Positions 13,001 to 22,831 are shown, counted from the first letter of the stretch. The stretch: 64,000 nucleotides of DNA from Neopusillimonas aromaticivorans (GCF_030344915.1 NZ_CP128233.1:1798001-1862000), one strand, 5' to 3'. Numbers and translations: made by a program. Notes: a model not told the origin generated them from the letters alone.

Positions 13001-13657
13001 AGTAGGCGCGCAGCGTGTCTGTCTGGCTGGCCGGGCGTTGCCGTTCAAGCGCACTGACCTGGCGTGGCTGCATGGGGCTATCGTCAGGAAGATCCCCGCC
13101 CTGCAGCAGGGTCGACAGTTCATGGGCCAATACCTGCAAACCGAACCAGTCACACACGGCGTGATGCATCAGCCAGACCAGACCGGTGCACCGACCGGAG
13201 GCTTCGAGAACGGGGTGGATATGCCAGTTGTGGTCATGCATCAGGCCTGGGCTTGATGTGTCCAGCAGTGCGGTCAGGGCAGTCGGGTCGGGGGTCGTGA
13301 TAGCCGGAGCCATCACCACCGTGGCGGCAGGCTGCACGTTGGCAACCAGTTGATCGTCGCGTGTCTCGTAAACGGTGCGCAGGGTTTCATGGCGCTCGAC
13401 CAGGGCTTGCAGGGCCTGCGTGATGCGTGTCAACGCGTACGGTTGCTCAAAGCGTACCCAGACCCCCAGCCCATTCACACGCCTGTCGCCGTCGACGCAC
13501 TCCTGTAACCACAGGCGCTCTACCGCCGACTGGACGGGCCAGAACGGGGGCGGGTCGTTTGCTGCAGACCCGTTCTCTGCCGGGGTTTTGGCCAACAGCC
13601 CCTTTTTTGTAAAAGGGCTTTTAATGCGTGGTGGTCCTGGGCAGAAAGTCGCTTCAT
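7028..13657 (-). CDS. NRPS1: C-A-PCP-C-A-PCP
   Basis: First peptide synthetase, two complete elongation modules. Module 1: condensation domain (HHAVCDWFG near 13,160), adenylation domain (FTSGSTGTPKG near 11,660; INIYGSSEVTADAT near 11,240), carrier domain (FDLGGTSLKA near 10,500). Module 2: condensation domain (HHAMIDGWS near 9,890), adenylation domain (YTSGSSGRPKG near 8,440; VYGPTETTVTAS near 8,040), carrier domain (FFDYGGHSML near 7,180). It ends shortly after the last carrier with no thioesterase. I place the start at the ATG at 13657, because adding one base to the A/G run near 13,610 joins MKRLSAQDHHALKALLQKRG to the downstream frame; the uninterrupted frame only begins at a TTG at 13595. 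About nine frame breaks; those at 10,515, 11,648 and 12,937 are single-base losses in runs, and one near 7,877 looks like an added C. Confidence 0.87.
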
Positions 13658-13671
13658 GGGTGTGTAAAACG

Positions 13672-15774
13672 TCAGGAGCTTCCCGCTGGACCGTCCAGAG
13701 TCTGGTTCAGGTGGGCAACTACGGTTTCGAAGAGTTCAGAGTCTGTAATCTGGCGGCGCAGGTGCTCTGCCAGAGCATGGGGTGTCGGGCATTGGAAAAT
13801 GACCGCAACCGGGATATCGGTGAAAAACCACTCTGACAGCTCGGCGGCCAGGCGTGTGGCGCTGACCGAATCACCGCCAATCAGGAAGAAGTCGTCATGT
13901 GCACCCACGGCAGGTTCTTCCAGCAGCTGGGCGATGAAGGCGGCCAGACAGGAGGCCGCCGGGTCGGTGGCAGGTGTACTGTTGTCGTCGACCGAACCGG
14001 TAGCGCGTCGTGTCTGCGTCTTGCCCAAGTCGTGTGCCCGTTGCAGCGAGGAGGCATAGTCGCCCCGTTCCAGGCGCTGGCGCAGTTCTTTCTTGATGAT
14101 TTTGCCTACGGGGGTCAGTGGGAACGCGGTTGGGCTCAGCGGCACCAGATAGTGCGTCGCGACAGCGTGGGCTGAACGCAGACTGTCGTGTATGGCTGCA
14201 ATCAGCCCCGACAGCGTGGCGTCATCGGCCAGACCCGCCTCGGGGTAGCTGGAGAAATAAACCGCAATTTCTTCTGTGGTGGCGCCTTCCGGCAGAAAAG
14301 GCGTGACGGCCAGCCGGGTCGGGTCAATACCGGGAATGCGTGCCAGCGTGTTTTCCAGCTCATGCGCAAATAACGTAACCCCGCGTACATTCAGCGTATC
14401 TTTGATGCGCCCGGTAACGTAGAGCGCGCCATTGGCGATAAAGCCGGCATCACCGGTGTCGAACCAGCCGGTGTCACCAACACGGGGGCTGTTCGTGCTG
14501 ACCAAAATAGCGTGTGAACAATTGCGGCGATTCGACATGAATGTTGCCGATTTCACCTTCAGTCAGCACCTGGTTGTTGTCATCAACAATACGAAACCGG
14601 CTGCCGGCAATCGGCTGCCCCAGACTGGTGAAGGCGCCGATGGTGTGACCCAGCCTGCCCCGGCTGATGCCGGCGCAGGTTTCCGACATCCCGAATGCCG
14701 GGATCATGGCTTCGGGATTCAACCCGTGCTGTTCAAGGTCGCGCACACTGGACAGCAGGGCGTGCTCATTGACGGCTTCACCGCCGTTGAAAATGGCGCG
14801 CAACGACGCCAGGTTGTAACGGGTGGATGTAGCGCGTGCTGCGCGAGCCAGCAGTTCGTAGGCAAAATTGGGCGACCAGGTGATGCTGACTTTTTCGGTA
14901 TCAACCAGTTGCAGCCAGCGCTCGGGCTGTGCCAATACATAACCGACATCGGCGTGAACCTGGCTGGCTTGCAGAATGACGGCACCCATGAACACGAACG
15001 CCATGGCACCGACATGGTCGCGCGGCAACCAGTTCATCAGGACGTCGTTGGCGCTGGCCTTGCAGGCATGGCCCAGCAGGCTGGCCGTCATGGCCACCAG
15101 GGCCCGGTGGCTTTGCATTACCCCCTTGGGCAGGCCGGTGCTGCCCGAGGTGAGGATGATCAGGGCGGTTTCGGTCGGGTCGGGTGAGTGAATTTTGGCC
15201 TGGTCGCCGGGCGTTTGGCGCAGCGTGTCAAAGCTCATAACCCGCCGGGAGTGGATGGCCGGGATGTGGCGCGCGCGGCGGCACCGGTCGAATCAAGCAG
15301 CAAGGGCGGGTCATTGAGCAGCGTGCAGGCGGCGTCCAGACGCTGGTAGGCCGAAAACTCGGCCTGAATGTCGGGCAGTTCGATGGCACTGACCTGCAGC
15401 CCGCCCAGAATGGCGGCCCAAAGCCCGGTGAGCAGCACCTCGGCGTCATTGGCAGCAACCAGCAGTGTTTGCCCGGGTTGCAGGCCGGCTTGCTGCAGGC
15501 CGGCCAGTACGCCAAGTGCGTTTTGATGCAGTTGCGCGTAGGGCAGCCGGTGTACAGCGCCGTCAGGTCGGTAGATGATGGCCTGGCCGACCGAGGCTGC
15601 CGCCCGTATCAGCGCCTGTACGCCGTTTGGTGGCAGGCCGTCTGGCCACGGTAACGGGCCGCCGTCAGCGAGTGCGGGCGTGGTGCCGCGTGACTGGCCG
15701 ATGACAGAGGGCTGGGGTTTGGCGGTGTCAAGGGTGGCGGCACCCGTGGAGTCAGGCGTGTTGGGGTCAACCAT
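13672..15774 (-). CDS. Stand-alone acyl-AMP ligase with C-terminal carrier domain (NRPS loader)
   Basis: Two-domain protein expected to adenylate a carboxylic acid and load it on its own carrier domain to start the assembly line. Seen: N-terminal AMP-binding region, core motif ILTSGSTGLPKGV near 15,140, SPNFAYELL (resembling the APNFAYDL element of fatty acyl-AMP ligases), FGMSETCAGIS, WFDTGDAGF, the hinge-side GRIKDTLNVRG, then a carrier domain with FFLIGGDSVSA near 13,880. No condensation domain. Two frame breaks: near 15,275 (frame resumes as RHIPAIHSRRVMSFDTL) and near 14,500 (between the A7 region and DTGWFDTGD). Its stop lies 14 bp before the inferred NRPS1 start and its ATG is 6 bp past the SPFH stop, so all are one operon. 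The substrate (fatty, aryl or other acid) cannot be read from motifs alone. Confidence 0.83.
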
Positions 15775-15779
15775 GGTGT

Positions 15780-16924
15780 TTACCTTTCGTGCGGACGAGC
15801 GGTCGGGTAGCGATGGCTTGGGCCATCGTCTTTATAGCCTCGCATGGGCCCAGGCACGGGCGGCATGCCGTCGGCCAGGTTGGGCGTTGCCAGCGGCCCT
15901 GGACGCACTGCAGCCGAACCATTGCCAGCCTCTGGCTTGTTTTTTTGTGATGAGTCAGGGGCCTGCCGGTTTTCTTCGTCTGCAGAGGTTCCGGTACGGG
16001 CCGCCGTTGCACCGGGCAAGCTGACCGCCGGAGCGTTCTTGTCGGTAGCGTCAAAAATGACCGGCAGCCCGCTTTCGCTGTTGCCGAAAATCACGATTTT
16101 GCTGTTGGGTGATTTCGCCAGTTCAAGGCTGGCTTCGATACCGCGCCATTTAAGGTAGCTGTCTGAAATGGCGGGCGCGATGGTTTCCTGGAATGTGCGG
16201 ATACCTTCGGCCTCAATCTGCTTGCGTTCGGTTTCCAGTTCTTCGCGCTTGACGATGAAACGGTATTCTTCGACGATCTGGGCCTGTTCCAGCTTGTTCT
16301 CGATAGCCTTGCGGATTTGCGGCGGCAGCTCGACAGAGCGGATCAGGACATCAACCAGCTCGAGGACATCATCCGGGTCACGTTTGCCCGGGGTTCGGCC
16401 GCAATGCCGTTTTCGGGAGAACCGCTGGTAATCATTTCGTACAGCAGTTCCTGCACTTCGGTACGTTTCTCTGTGAACAGCGCTTCGGCCGAGTAACGCG
16501 CCACGACACGCCGGGCGGCCCAGCCTACCTTGGGCACCAGCAGCTTGTTCACGTAGTCAGGCCCCATCGTCTGGTTCAGCAGCACGACTTTTTCACGGAA
16601 CAGCAGCCAGCGGATGGTCAGTGAAATATTGAAATGCAGACCGTCTTTTGACACGACCTGGAAGTCGTGGTCACGCGTTTGCAGACGCAGGTCGTAGGTG
16701 TAGAACTGGTCCCAGGGCTGAATGAAGTGAACCCCTTCACGCAACGGCCCGACCGAGTTTTCGGCACTGACCGGAAAGCGGTGCCACAGTACGCTGGCAT
16801 GGCCAACCGGCGTTGTCTTGACGATGGCATCCCACAGCACAATGACCAGGAAAATGAAGATCAGCAGCACGAAAATCAGGCCGGCCGTCAGGCGCCGCAG
16901 TTTGTGTCTCAGTTTGGCGTTCAT
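15780..16924 (-). CDS. SPFH/band-7 (prohibitin-like) membrane-anchored protein
   Basis: About 380 residues after repair. An N-terminal hydrophobic segment (residues about 13-32, LTAGLIFVLLIFIFLVIVLW) anchors it; the band-7 domain follows (QFYTYDLRLQTRDHDFQVVS, then TIRWLLFREKVVLLNQTMGP), then a charged helical region rich in Glu, Lys and Arg (REELETERKQIEAEGIRTF), and a Pro/Ala/Gly-rich tail. One frame break near 16,390. The ATG overlaps the stop of the exporter gene (ATGA) and the stop is 6 bp before the acyl-AMP ligase start. The family forms ring-like membrane scaffolds and often modulates membrane proteases or domains. A role in assembling the synthetases or exporter at the membrane is my inference from position. 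Confidence 0.85.
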
Positions 16925-18546
16925 GGGGCATCTACCAGGGTCATTTTCCCTTCAGACATATGAAAACGCCGGTCGGCGCAATCAAAATAATGGTCGTCGT
17001 GGGTAATGCAGATAATGGCTTTGCCCTGGGTTTTGAGTTCGGGCAGGATTTCGGTGTAGAACACCTTGCGTGTGGCCGGGTCCTGGTCAGCTGCCCATTC
17101 ATCGAGCACCAGCACAGGGCGTTGCTCGGCAAGGGCCAGTGCCAGTGCCAGCCGTTTTTTCTGGCCCGTGGACAAAGCTTCGGTTTCCAGCTTTGACAGA
17201 TCGTCGGGCAGTTTGCTGCGTATGCCCAGCCGTGTCAGCCACTGTTCAAGGATGAGAAGCCCGGTATCATCAAGCCCGTAGGCGCGCGGGAAAACGTGGT
17301 AATCGGAAAAAACGCCGGCGAACAGGTTGCAATACCATTGCGGAGCATGCGCGGGTACGGTGGTACCCAGTGCCTTGATGGAACCGCTGTCGCGCGGGTA
17401 AAGTCCGGTAAGCACGCGCAGTGCGGTCGTCTTGCCCGACCCGTTACCCCCGGTGATGAAAACGATTTCGCCGGGGCGCAGGTCAAGGCAGATGTCATCA
17501 ATGCAGAACCCCGCAGCGTTGCCCGTTTGTGCGGCCCGATGCTGGTAGCCGACATGCTCAAGCTGCAACCCGTTAAATGGCGCGGCAGGGATATCGGTGT
17601 GTTCGGGGGTGGCCGCGACGCATTCGTCGATGCGGCGTTCGAACTGTTCGATGCTGCGCAAGGCGAACCGGGCGACGACAAAGTGCTGGATGCTGTTGGC
17701 CAATGAACCGACCGGGCCGATCAGGAACAGTACGGCCATGACAATACGTGAAATATCGGCACCGGGGATGTCGGCCAGCATCGGCAGCACAAACACGACG
17801 CTGCCGGCCAACAGATACGATACCGAGGTGCCGGTGGTGAGAATTTGGGCCAGGATATGGGCGCTGGTCGAGCGATTTCTGGCCATGAGACCCGAAGTTT
17901 CAACCATGTCGTGTTCGAGCCCGGCCCGGCGCTGCGCATTCAGGCGCAGCTCTTTGTTGCCTTGAACCAGGGCGGTGGCGTAGCTTTGAAAGCGCTGGCT
18001 GCTTTCTTCGGTTTCACGCAACGTGGTGTCGAGCTGGCGGTTAAGACTTAAATAGCCCAGAACGGAAAGCCCTGCCACCACCGCGGTTAACAGGCCGGCC
18101 GCAGGGGAAAGGTACAGCAGGTAACCATACATGAATACCAGCATGACCAGGCCTTCCAGCCCCGAAACCAGGGGTACGACGGCTTGTGACAACGAATCGT
18201 ATGAGGCCGACAGCCCGTTTACCACACGTTCGCCCCGCAGGTTTTCTATGTCTCGCAGAGACAGGTTCAGGGTTTTGCCGACAATGGTTTGCCGCCGTTC
18301 ATGCAAGGACTCTTCGATTTCGGCGGCGGCATTGGCGACCAGCATGCGTTGCGAGAATCGGTAAACCAGCAATAAAACAATGAAAAACACCGCGAGCAGG
18401 GTAGAGTAGCCCTGTTTTTCGAGCAGTTCGGCTTCCGTGTTGAGCAGAACCAGAATGCCGGTCCCGGCCGCTGCCGACAAGACCGCGTAGGCCATTAAAA
18501 AGCCGCGGGCACCCTGTTGCTGCCACATGTCCAGAAACGCGGGCAA
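16921..18546 (-). CDS. Cyclic peptide export-type ABC transporter (PvdE/SyrD-like)
   Basis: Half-transporter of 541 residues: a six-helix membrane domain (residues about 15-310) fused to an ATPase with Walker A GGNGSGKTT, signature LSTGQKKR and Walker B VLVLDEWAADQDP followed by the switch histidine in CITHDDHYF. This arrangement is that of the PvdE/SyrD family, which moves siderophore precursors or lipopeptides across the inner membrane. It leads the NRPS operon and overlaps the SPFH start by ATGA. The start is unsure: the open frame begins at a TTG (18546), the first ATG is 18 bases further in (18528), and an ATG at 18638 would join if one base were added to the T run near 18,555. Confidence 0.9.
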   Translation of the reverse strand: MPAFLDMWQQQGARGFLMAYAVLSAAAGTGILVLLNTEAELLEKQGYSTLLAVFFIVLLLVYRFSQRMLVANAAAEIEESLHERRQTIVGKTLNLSLRDIENLRGERVVNGLSASYDSLSQAVVPLVSGLEGLVMLVFMYGYLLYLSPAAGLLTAVVAGLSVLGYLSLNRQLDTTLRETEESSQRFQSYATALVQGNKELRLNAQRRAGLEHDMVETSGLMARNRSTSAHILAQILTTGTSVSYLLAGSVVFVLPMLADIPGADISRIVMAVLFLIGPVGSLANSIQHFVVARFALRSIEQFERRIDECVAATPEHTDIPAAPFNGLQLEHVGYQHRAAQTGNAAGFCIDDICLDLRPGEIVFITGGNGSGKTTALRVLTGLYPRDSGSIKALGTTVPAHAPQWYCNLFAGVFSDYHVFPRAYGLDDTGLLILEQWLTRLGIRSKLPDDLSKLETEALSTGQKKRLALALALAEQRPVLVLDEWAADQDPATRKVFYTEILPELKTQGKAIICITHDDHYFDCADRRFHMSEGKMTLVDAP

Positions 18547-18549
18547 AGA

Positions 18550-18574
18550 AAAAGGGCCTGGTCGCCCCTTTGAT
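18550..18574 (-). terminator. Possible intrinsic terminator ahead of the NRPS operon
   Basis: On the minus strand AAAGGGGC-GACCAG-GCCCTTTTTC forms a short GC-rich hairpin with a T run, downstream of the DUF697 and small membrane protein genes and just before the exporter. If the exporter really starts at 18638 this lies inside the gene and is coincidental. Confidence 0.4.
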
Positions 18575-18668
18575 TTGAGCGGCCCAGCAGCCTTAGCAGA
18601 AATGCGCCCGTGCGACGGGGCTTGCCTGGGTTAGACATCGCTGGCCCTATGCAGATCAAGCCCTGCCG

Positions 18669-18833
18669 TCATGGTGACTTGCGGGGCTCTGCCACCAGGT
18701 AGGCCAGGCCCATGATGATGGGGGTCAGGAGAAGCGACAGCACAAAGGCGCCAACGAAGCCAACCCGACTGTTGCGCCCGACAAAGCCGACGACAAGACT
18801 GAGCAGTACGTAGGCCAGAACGGACAGGATCAT
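18669..18833 (-). CDS. 54-residue hydrophobic membrane protein, unknown function
   Basis: Short reading frame MILSVLAYVLLSLVVGFVGR... ending VAEPRKSP, with two hydrophobic segments (residues about 2-18 and 25-48) separated by the polar RNSR turn. It begins 4 bp after the stop of the DUF697 gene, so it is almost certainly co-transcribed and possibly translationally coupled. I do not recognise a family. The tight spacing and clean two-helix profile are the evidence that it is real. Confidence 0.6.
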   Translation of the reverse strand: MILSVLAYVLLSLVVGFVGRNSRVGFVGAFVLSLLLTPIIMGLAYLVAEPRKSP

Positions 18834-18837
18834 GGTG

Positions 18838-19362
18838 TTACTCGGTGCGGGCTTTCTGGTATTCGGCCTTCAGGCGGCTGCTGGCGGCGCTGGCGCTGAA
18901 GTTTTCAAGCGTCCCGCCCGAGGCAAAATGTGAGGCGAAGACCCGGCCCAGCGCATAGGTTGCAGCAGAACCAAACGCGGCAAACCCGATGCTGCCGAGG
19001 ATGGTGCCGGTGACCGGCACGACTTTTGCTGACGAGCCCAGCAGACCGCCGCTGATGCCGGCGGCCCCCAGTGTGCCCAGCAACGAGGCCACCAAAGGTT
19101 TGAGCGAGCTTTCGCTGGCGTCGGCACCGTAGCATTGCGCGATGTTTTTGATCATTTTGACCTGGACTGTGGCCAGTGCCGCCAGATCAAGCAGCGGGAT
19201 CGGTACGATGGCCGCTGCCGCTGCCCACTTCACCTGGCGTTTGATGATTTGCTCGGCCTGCGCATTGGCCGCATCAAGGTCGACGGTGGGCTTGACGATT
19301 TCAAGCGCCTGGTCTTGCTCGACCGTTTCAGGAGAATCGACGGGTTCGTTTTGGGCAGTCAT
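18838..19362 (-). CDS. DUF697 family membrane protein
   Basis: 174 residues from the ATG at 19362, which has AGGA 8 bp upstream. The N-terminus is acidic (PETVEQDQALEIV), followed by a hydrophobic region with WAAAAAIVPIPLLDLAALA and IKNIAQCYG, then two glycine-rich hydrophobic stretches (LLGTLGAAGISGGLLG; GTILGSIGFAAFGSAATYAL). This matches the DUF697 pattern (YcjF-like, often linked to small GTPases or stress operons). The function is unknown. It sits between the NRPS operon and the divergently transcribed glycosyltransferase operon. Confidence 0.75.
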   Translation of the reverse strand: MTAQNEPVDSPETVEQDQALEIVKPTVDLDAANAQAEQIIKRQVKWAAAAAIVPIPLLDLAALATVQVKMIKNIAQCYGADASESSLKPLVASLLGTLGAAGISGGLLGSSAKVVPVTGTILGSIGFAAFGSAATYALGRVFASHFASGGTLENFSASAASSRLKAEYQKARTE

Positions 19363-19549
19363 GGCGGTTGTCCTGTTGAGTATGGGGTTGAGCTTCCCGG
19401 GGCGTGACGGGTAACGCCACACAGCACAGCTTGATTCTGCCGCGCTTTTTGGTTACGAATGGAAAAGCATAATGGAATTATGTGACGTATACAAGGTTTG
19501 CAAACAGGCATTTCAGACGTACCTTTCATGCGGCTTCCCTGGCTACAGG

Positions 19550-19582
19550 TTCTTGATGTTTTCTTGATGTTTTATTGACGTT
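19550..19582 (+). promoter_or_regulatory. Three tandem 11-bp repeats, probable OmpR-family binding site
   Basis: TTCTTGATGTT at 19550, an exact copy at 19561 and TTATTGACGTT at 19572, head to tail with an 11-bp period (one helical turn). Winged-helix response regulators of the OmpR/PhoB class bind such direct repeats. The element lies about 60-95 bp upstream of an operon that ends with its own OmpR-type regulator, so autoregulation is a reasonable inference. The rest of the 19,363-19,644 gap shows no gene. Confidence 0.55.
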
Positions 19583-19644
19583 TCCTTGTTGGCCCCCTGC
19601 GTATCGTACGGGCTCTGTGATCAACGTCTCGTGTGAGCAATGTC

Positions 19645-20667
19645 ATGAATTCTCAAGAAAGGTTTGACCGGACAACAACCGGCCGGCCGCTGGTGTCAGT
19701 GGTCATTCCGGTGTTTAACGAACGCGCCGTCCTGCCCGTCCTGCATCAGCGGCTGGACAGCGTGCTGGGGCCCCTGCCGGTTCGTTATGAGCTGGTACTG
19801 GTAGATGACGGCAGTACGGACGGCAGCGGCCAGTATCTGGTTGATCTGGCGCAGCGTGTGCCGGGGGTCAGGGCGGTGCGCCTGAGCCGGAATTTTGGCA
19901 AGGAAGCGGCCCTGACGGCGGGTATTGAACACGCCCGGGGCGATGCCATCATTGTCATTGACGCCGACCTGCAAGACCCGCCCGAACTTATCCCGCAAAT
20001 GCTGTCGGCCTGGCAGGACGGGGCCGATGTCGTGGCCATGAAGCGCCGTTCCCGTGCCGGTGAGACGGCCTTGAAGCGTTGGAGCGCGCATTTGTTCTAT
20101 CGCTTGCTGAGCCGCATCAGCGCCGTTGATATCCCCCACGATACGGGTGATTTCCGGTTGCTGAGCCGAAAGGCGGTCGAGGCGTTGTCCCGTTTGCCCG
20201 AGCGTAATCGCTACATGAAGGGGTTGTTCGCCTGGATCGGTTTGCCGACGACGGTCATCGAGTACGACCGTGCCCCACGGGCGGCTGGTCATAGCCAATG
20301 GGATTACCTGTCGCTGTTCCGGCTGGCCTTCGAGGGGATTACCTCGTTCTCGGTCGCTCCTTTGCGGCTGGCCATGGTGCTGGGTGCCCTGATTGCTTTT
20401 GGCGGGGTGCTGTTTGGTGCCTGGATCATCCTCAAGACACTGGTGCTGGGCGAGATTGTTCCCGGCTATCCGTCAATGATTGCCATAATGACGGTATTGG
20501 GTGGAACCCAGCTGCTTTCCATTGGCTTGCTGGGCGAGTATGTCGGGAAAATTTACTTTGAAGCGAAACAACGCCCGGTTTATCTGGTGCGCGATATTAC
20601 CGTGAGCGTCCGCGAAGGTCAGCGGCCGGTGTTTCGCGATGTCAAAGGAACCCGTCATGTGGCGTGA
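19645..20667 (+). CDS. Family 2 glycosyltransferase with two C-terminal helices (polyprenyl-phosphate sugar transferase type)
   Basis: GT-A fold transferase of the DPM1/ArnC/GtrB type: VSVVIPVFNE at the N-terminus, DDGSTDGS, the metal-binding IDADLQDPPE, then two membrane helices (LAMVLGALIAFGGVLFGAW and the region ending LLGEYVGKIYFEAKQRPVY). Such enzymes put a sugar on undecaprenyl phosphate at the inner face of the inner membrane. The next gene, an ArnT-like transferase, would use that lipid-linked sugar. The start is taken at ATG 19645; an in-frame GTG lies 12 bases upstream. The 3' end overlaps the next gene by 11 bases. No frame breaks. Confidence 0.9.
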   Translation: MNSQERFDRTTTGRPLVSVVIPVFNERAVLPVLHQRLDSVLGPLPVRYELVLVDDGSTDGSGQYLVDLAQRVPGVRAVRLSRNFGKEAALTAGIEHARGDAIIVIDADLQDPPELIPQMLSAWQDGADVVAMKRRSRAGETALKRWSAHLFYRLLSRISAVDIPHDTGDFRLLSRKAVEALSRLPERNRYMKGLFAWIGLPTTVIEYDRAPRAAGHSQWDYLSLFRLAFEGITSFSVAPLRLAMVLGALIAFGGVLFGAWIILKTLVLGEIVPGYPSMIAIMTVLGGTQLLSIGLLGEYVGKIYFEAKQRPVYLVRDITVSVREGQRPVFRDVKGTRHVA

Positions 20668-22133
20668 TCGTCATTTCAGTCTGTTGTTGATGTTGTTGCT
20701 GGGCGTTCCGTTGCTGGCGATGGTCATGATGCCGCTTGCAGACACGACCGAGCCCCGCTATGCCGAAATCGCCCGCCTCATGGCGGCCAGTGGTGACTGG
20801 ATCACGCCGTGGTTTGAACCGGGCGTTCCATTCTGGGGAAGCCGCCGCTGTCGTTCTGGGCTCAGGCGGCTGCGTTTCGCTGGTTGGGTGTCAGTGATTT
20901 TGTGCCTCGTTTGCCGTCCTGGCTGGTCACGGCCGCAACGCTGTGGGTGCTGTACCAGATGGCATTGACATGGTTTGATCGTGCGGTTGCCCGACGGGCT
21001 GTGCTGGTCTATGCCTCAAGCGCTCTGGTCTTCATTGCGTCGGGGGCGGTCCTGACCGACCCGTATCTCACGTTGGGCACCACCTTGAGCATGGCGGGTG
21101 TGGTGATGGCCGGGTGCAGACCCACGGTGTTCTGGCGCTACAGTTTTTTCTGGGGCTGGCCATTGGTTTGCTGGCCAAGGGGCCGCTGGCCCTGGTGCTG
21201 GTGGGCGGTGCCGTGTTGCCGTGGTTTTTACTGTTTGGTGAGGCTCGTTCGGCCATCAAGGGGCTGCCGTGGGTCACAGGTCTGTTGCTCACCTTGATTC
21301 TGGTATTGCCCTGGTACATTGCTGCTGAACTGAAAACCCCGGGTTTTCTGGATTATTTCCTGATCGGCGAGCACGTTCGCCGTTTTCTTGATCCCGGTTG
21401 GGCCGGAGATCGCTATGGAACTGCTCATCAGGCGGCCTATGGCATGATCTGGTACTACTGGCTTCAGGCCACATTTCCGTGGGGGATCTACGCCCTGGTT
21501 GTGTTGCTGCTGCAAATGGTCTCCGAATCAAAGCGTCGTACGCTTGGCCGGCAGCTTGGCGATCAACGCGTCGTTTACCTGTTGGGCTGGGTCGTCTTTA
21601 CGCCTTTGTTTTTCACGATCTCCGGTAACGTTTTGTGGACGTATGTGTTGCCGGCATTACCTGCATTCAGTCTTCTGGTGGCCTTGACCCTGAAGCGTCC
21701 GGGGTCGTCGGGTGTCCGTTATGGGACAGGGTTTCTGGTGTACGTTGCGCCGTTGGTTGCCGCCGTGCTGATGTTCTGGATGCAGGCGGATCCGGGGCGA
21801 TTGAAAACGGAAAAATGGCTGGTCGAGTATGTGCAGCAGCATCGTGACGCCGGCCAGCCGCTGTATTATCTTGATGATCTGCCGTTTTCTGCCCGGTTTT
21901 ATTCCCAAGAGACGGCAACCCGTGTCAGCCATGACGACGTGCCGGCCATCATGCGAGACGGGGGTGATTTCTGGCTGGCGGTTCCCAAGGGTTATCCACC
22001 GGTTTCCGCAGTGTCGGGGGCTGCAGTCAAAGTGTTTGAAAGCCGGCATTTTGATTTGCTGCGCGTCACGCCTGCGGCTGGCAAGACTGCCACAGCGGCC
22101 GCGCCTCTTGCCCAATCCCGATCCATCCAATGA
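20657..22133 (+). CDS. ArnT-like family 39 glycosyltransferase (lipid A sugar transferase)
   Basis: Integral membrane glycosyltransferase with many helices and the characteristic N-terminal ADTTEPRYAEIARLMAASGD (the D/E-containing periplasmic loop of PMT/ArnT enzymes). C-terminal periplasmic part follows the last helix (YVAPLVAAVLMFWM). It would transfer a sugar from undecaprenyl phosphate to lipid A phosphate. In Bordetella a related protein adds glucosamine; the sugar here is not known. Two frame breaks near 20,835 and 21,113, both restored by one G. The ATG overlaps the previous gene and the stop overlaps the regulator start as ATGA. Confidence 0.85.
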
Positions 22134-22831
22134 ATACAGCCCCTTGCGATTACTTGTTGTTGAGGACCATAAGGCACTGGCCGAAAACCTTTTCGAATTT
22201 TTTCAGGTTCGTCGCGCTATGTACTGGATTTTGCCTCTGATGGCTTGACGGCTTTGCACCTGATGGCCAGTCAGACGTATGACGTCATCATTCTGGATGT
22301 CATGCTGCCGGGGGTTTCGGGGTTTGAACTTTGCCGCCGCTTGCGCCACGACCTTGACAGCACGACGCCGGTCATCATGATGACGGCCAAAGACCAGTTG
22401 CCTGACAAAGAGCAGGGCTTTGGTGCGGGGGCCGACGACTATCTGGTTAAACCTTTCAATCTGAAAGAGTTGCAGCTTCGGGTTGACGCGTTGGCGCGGC
22501 GACGCGAAGGGGGCACACAACCGCAGTGCAGATCCCGGGGTTGTCCTTCGATCCGGGGCGACTGCGCGTCAGCGTACCCGGCCATGCGGCCCTGGAATTG
22601 TCGGGCACTGCAGCCAAAATTTTTGAGGCGCTGGTGCGGGGGTATCCTGACTTTGTCTCGTACGAGCGCTTGTCTGACGTCTGGGGCGAGCGCGAAGTTG
22701 ATCGCCATACCCTGCGAACGCACGTCTATGCGTTGCGCAAGGTGTTGCAGGATCATTTCGGGCTGACGCTGATCAAAACCTTGCACGGACGCGGCTACTG
22801 CCTGCGGTCGCCACAGGAATCCGCTTCATGA
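22130..22831 (+). CDS. OmpR-family response regulator
   Basis: Receiver domain with LRLLVVEDHKALAEN, phosphoacceptor in VIILDVMLPG, conserved MTAKD and YLVKPF, followed by a winged-helix DNA-binding domain ending VLQDHFGLTLIKTLHGRGY. Three frame breaks: the CCCC run near 22,140, near 22,208, and the G run near 22,512, each repaired by one base. Overlaps both neighbours by ATGA. Probably regulates its own operon through the 11-bp repeats upstream. Confidence 0.88.

Noticed and set aside
11773..13005. Long plus-strand open frame opposite NRPS1
   Set aside because: Lies fully antisense to conserved condensation and adenylation domains. It has a Cys/Gln/Arg-rich composition and no domain pattern; a shadow of GC-rich codons.
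1..16924. NRPS cluster as a decayed pseudogene cluster
   Set aside because: The same type of break occurs in essential genes elsewhere in the window, and each break examined is a one-base homopolymer change with full motif conservation on both sides.
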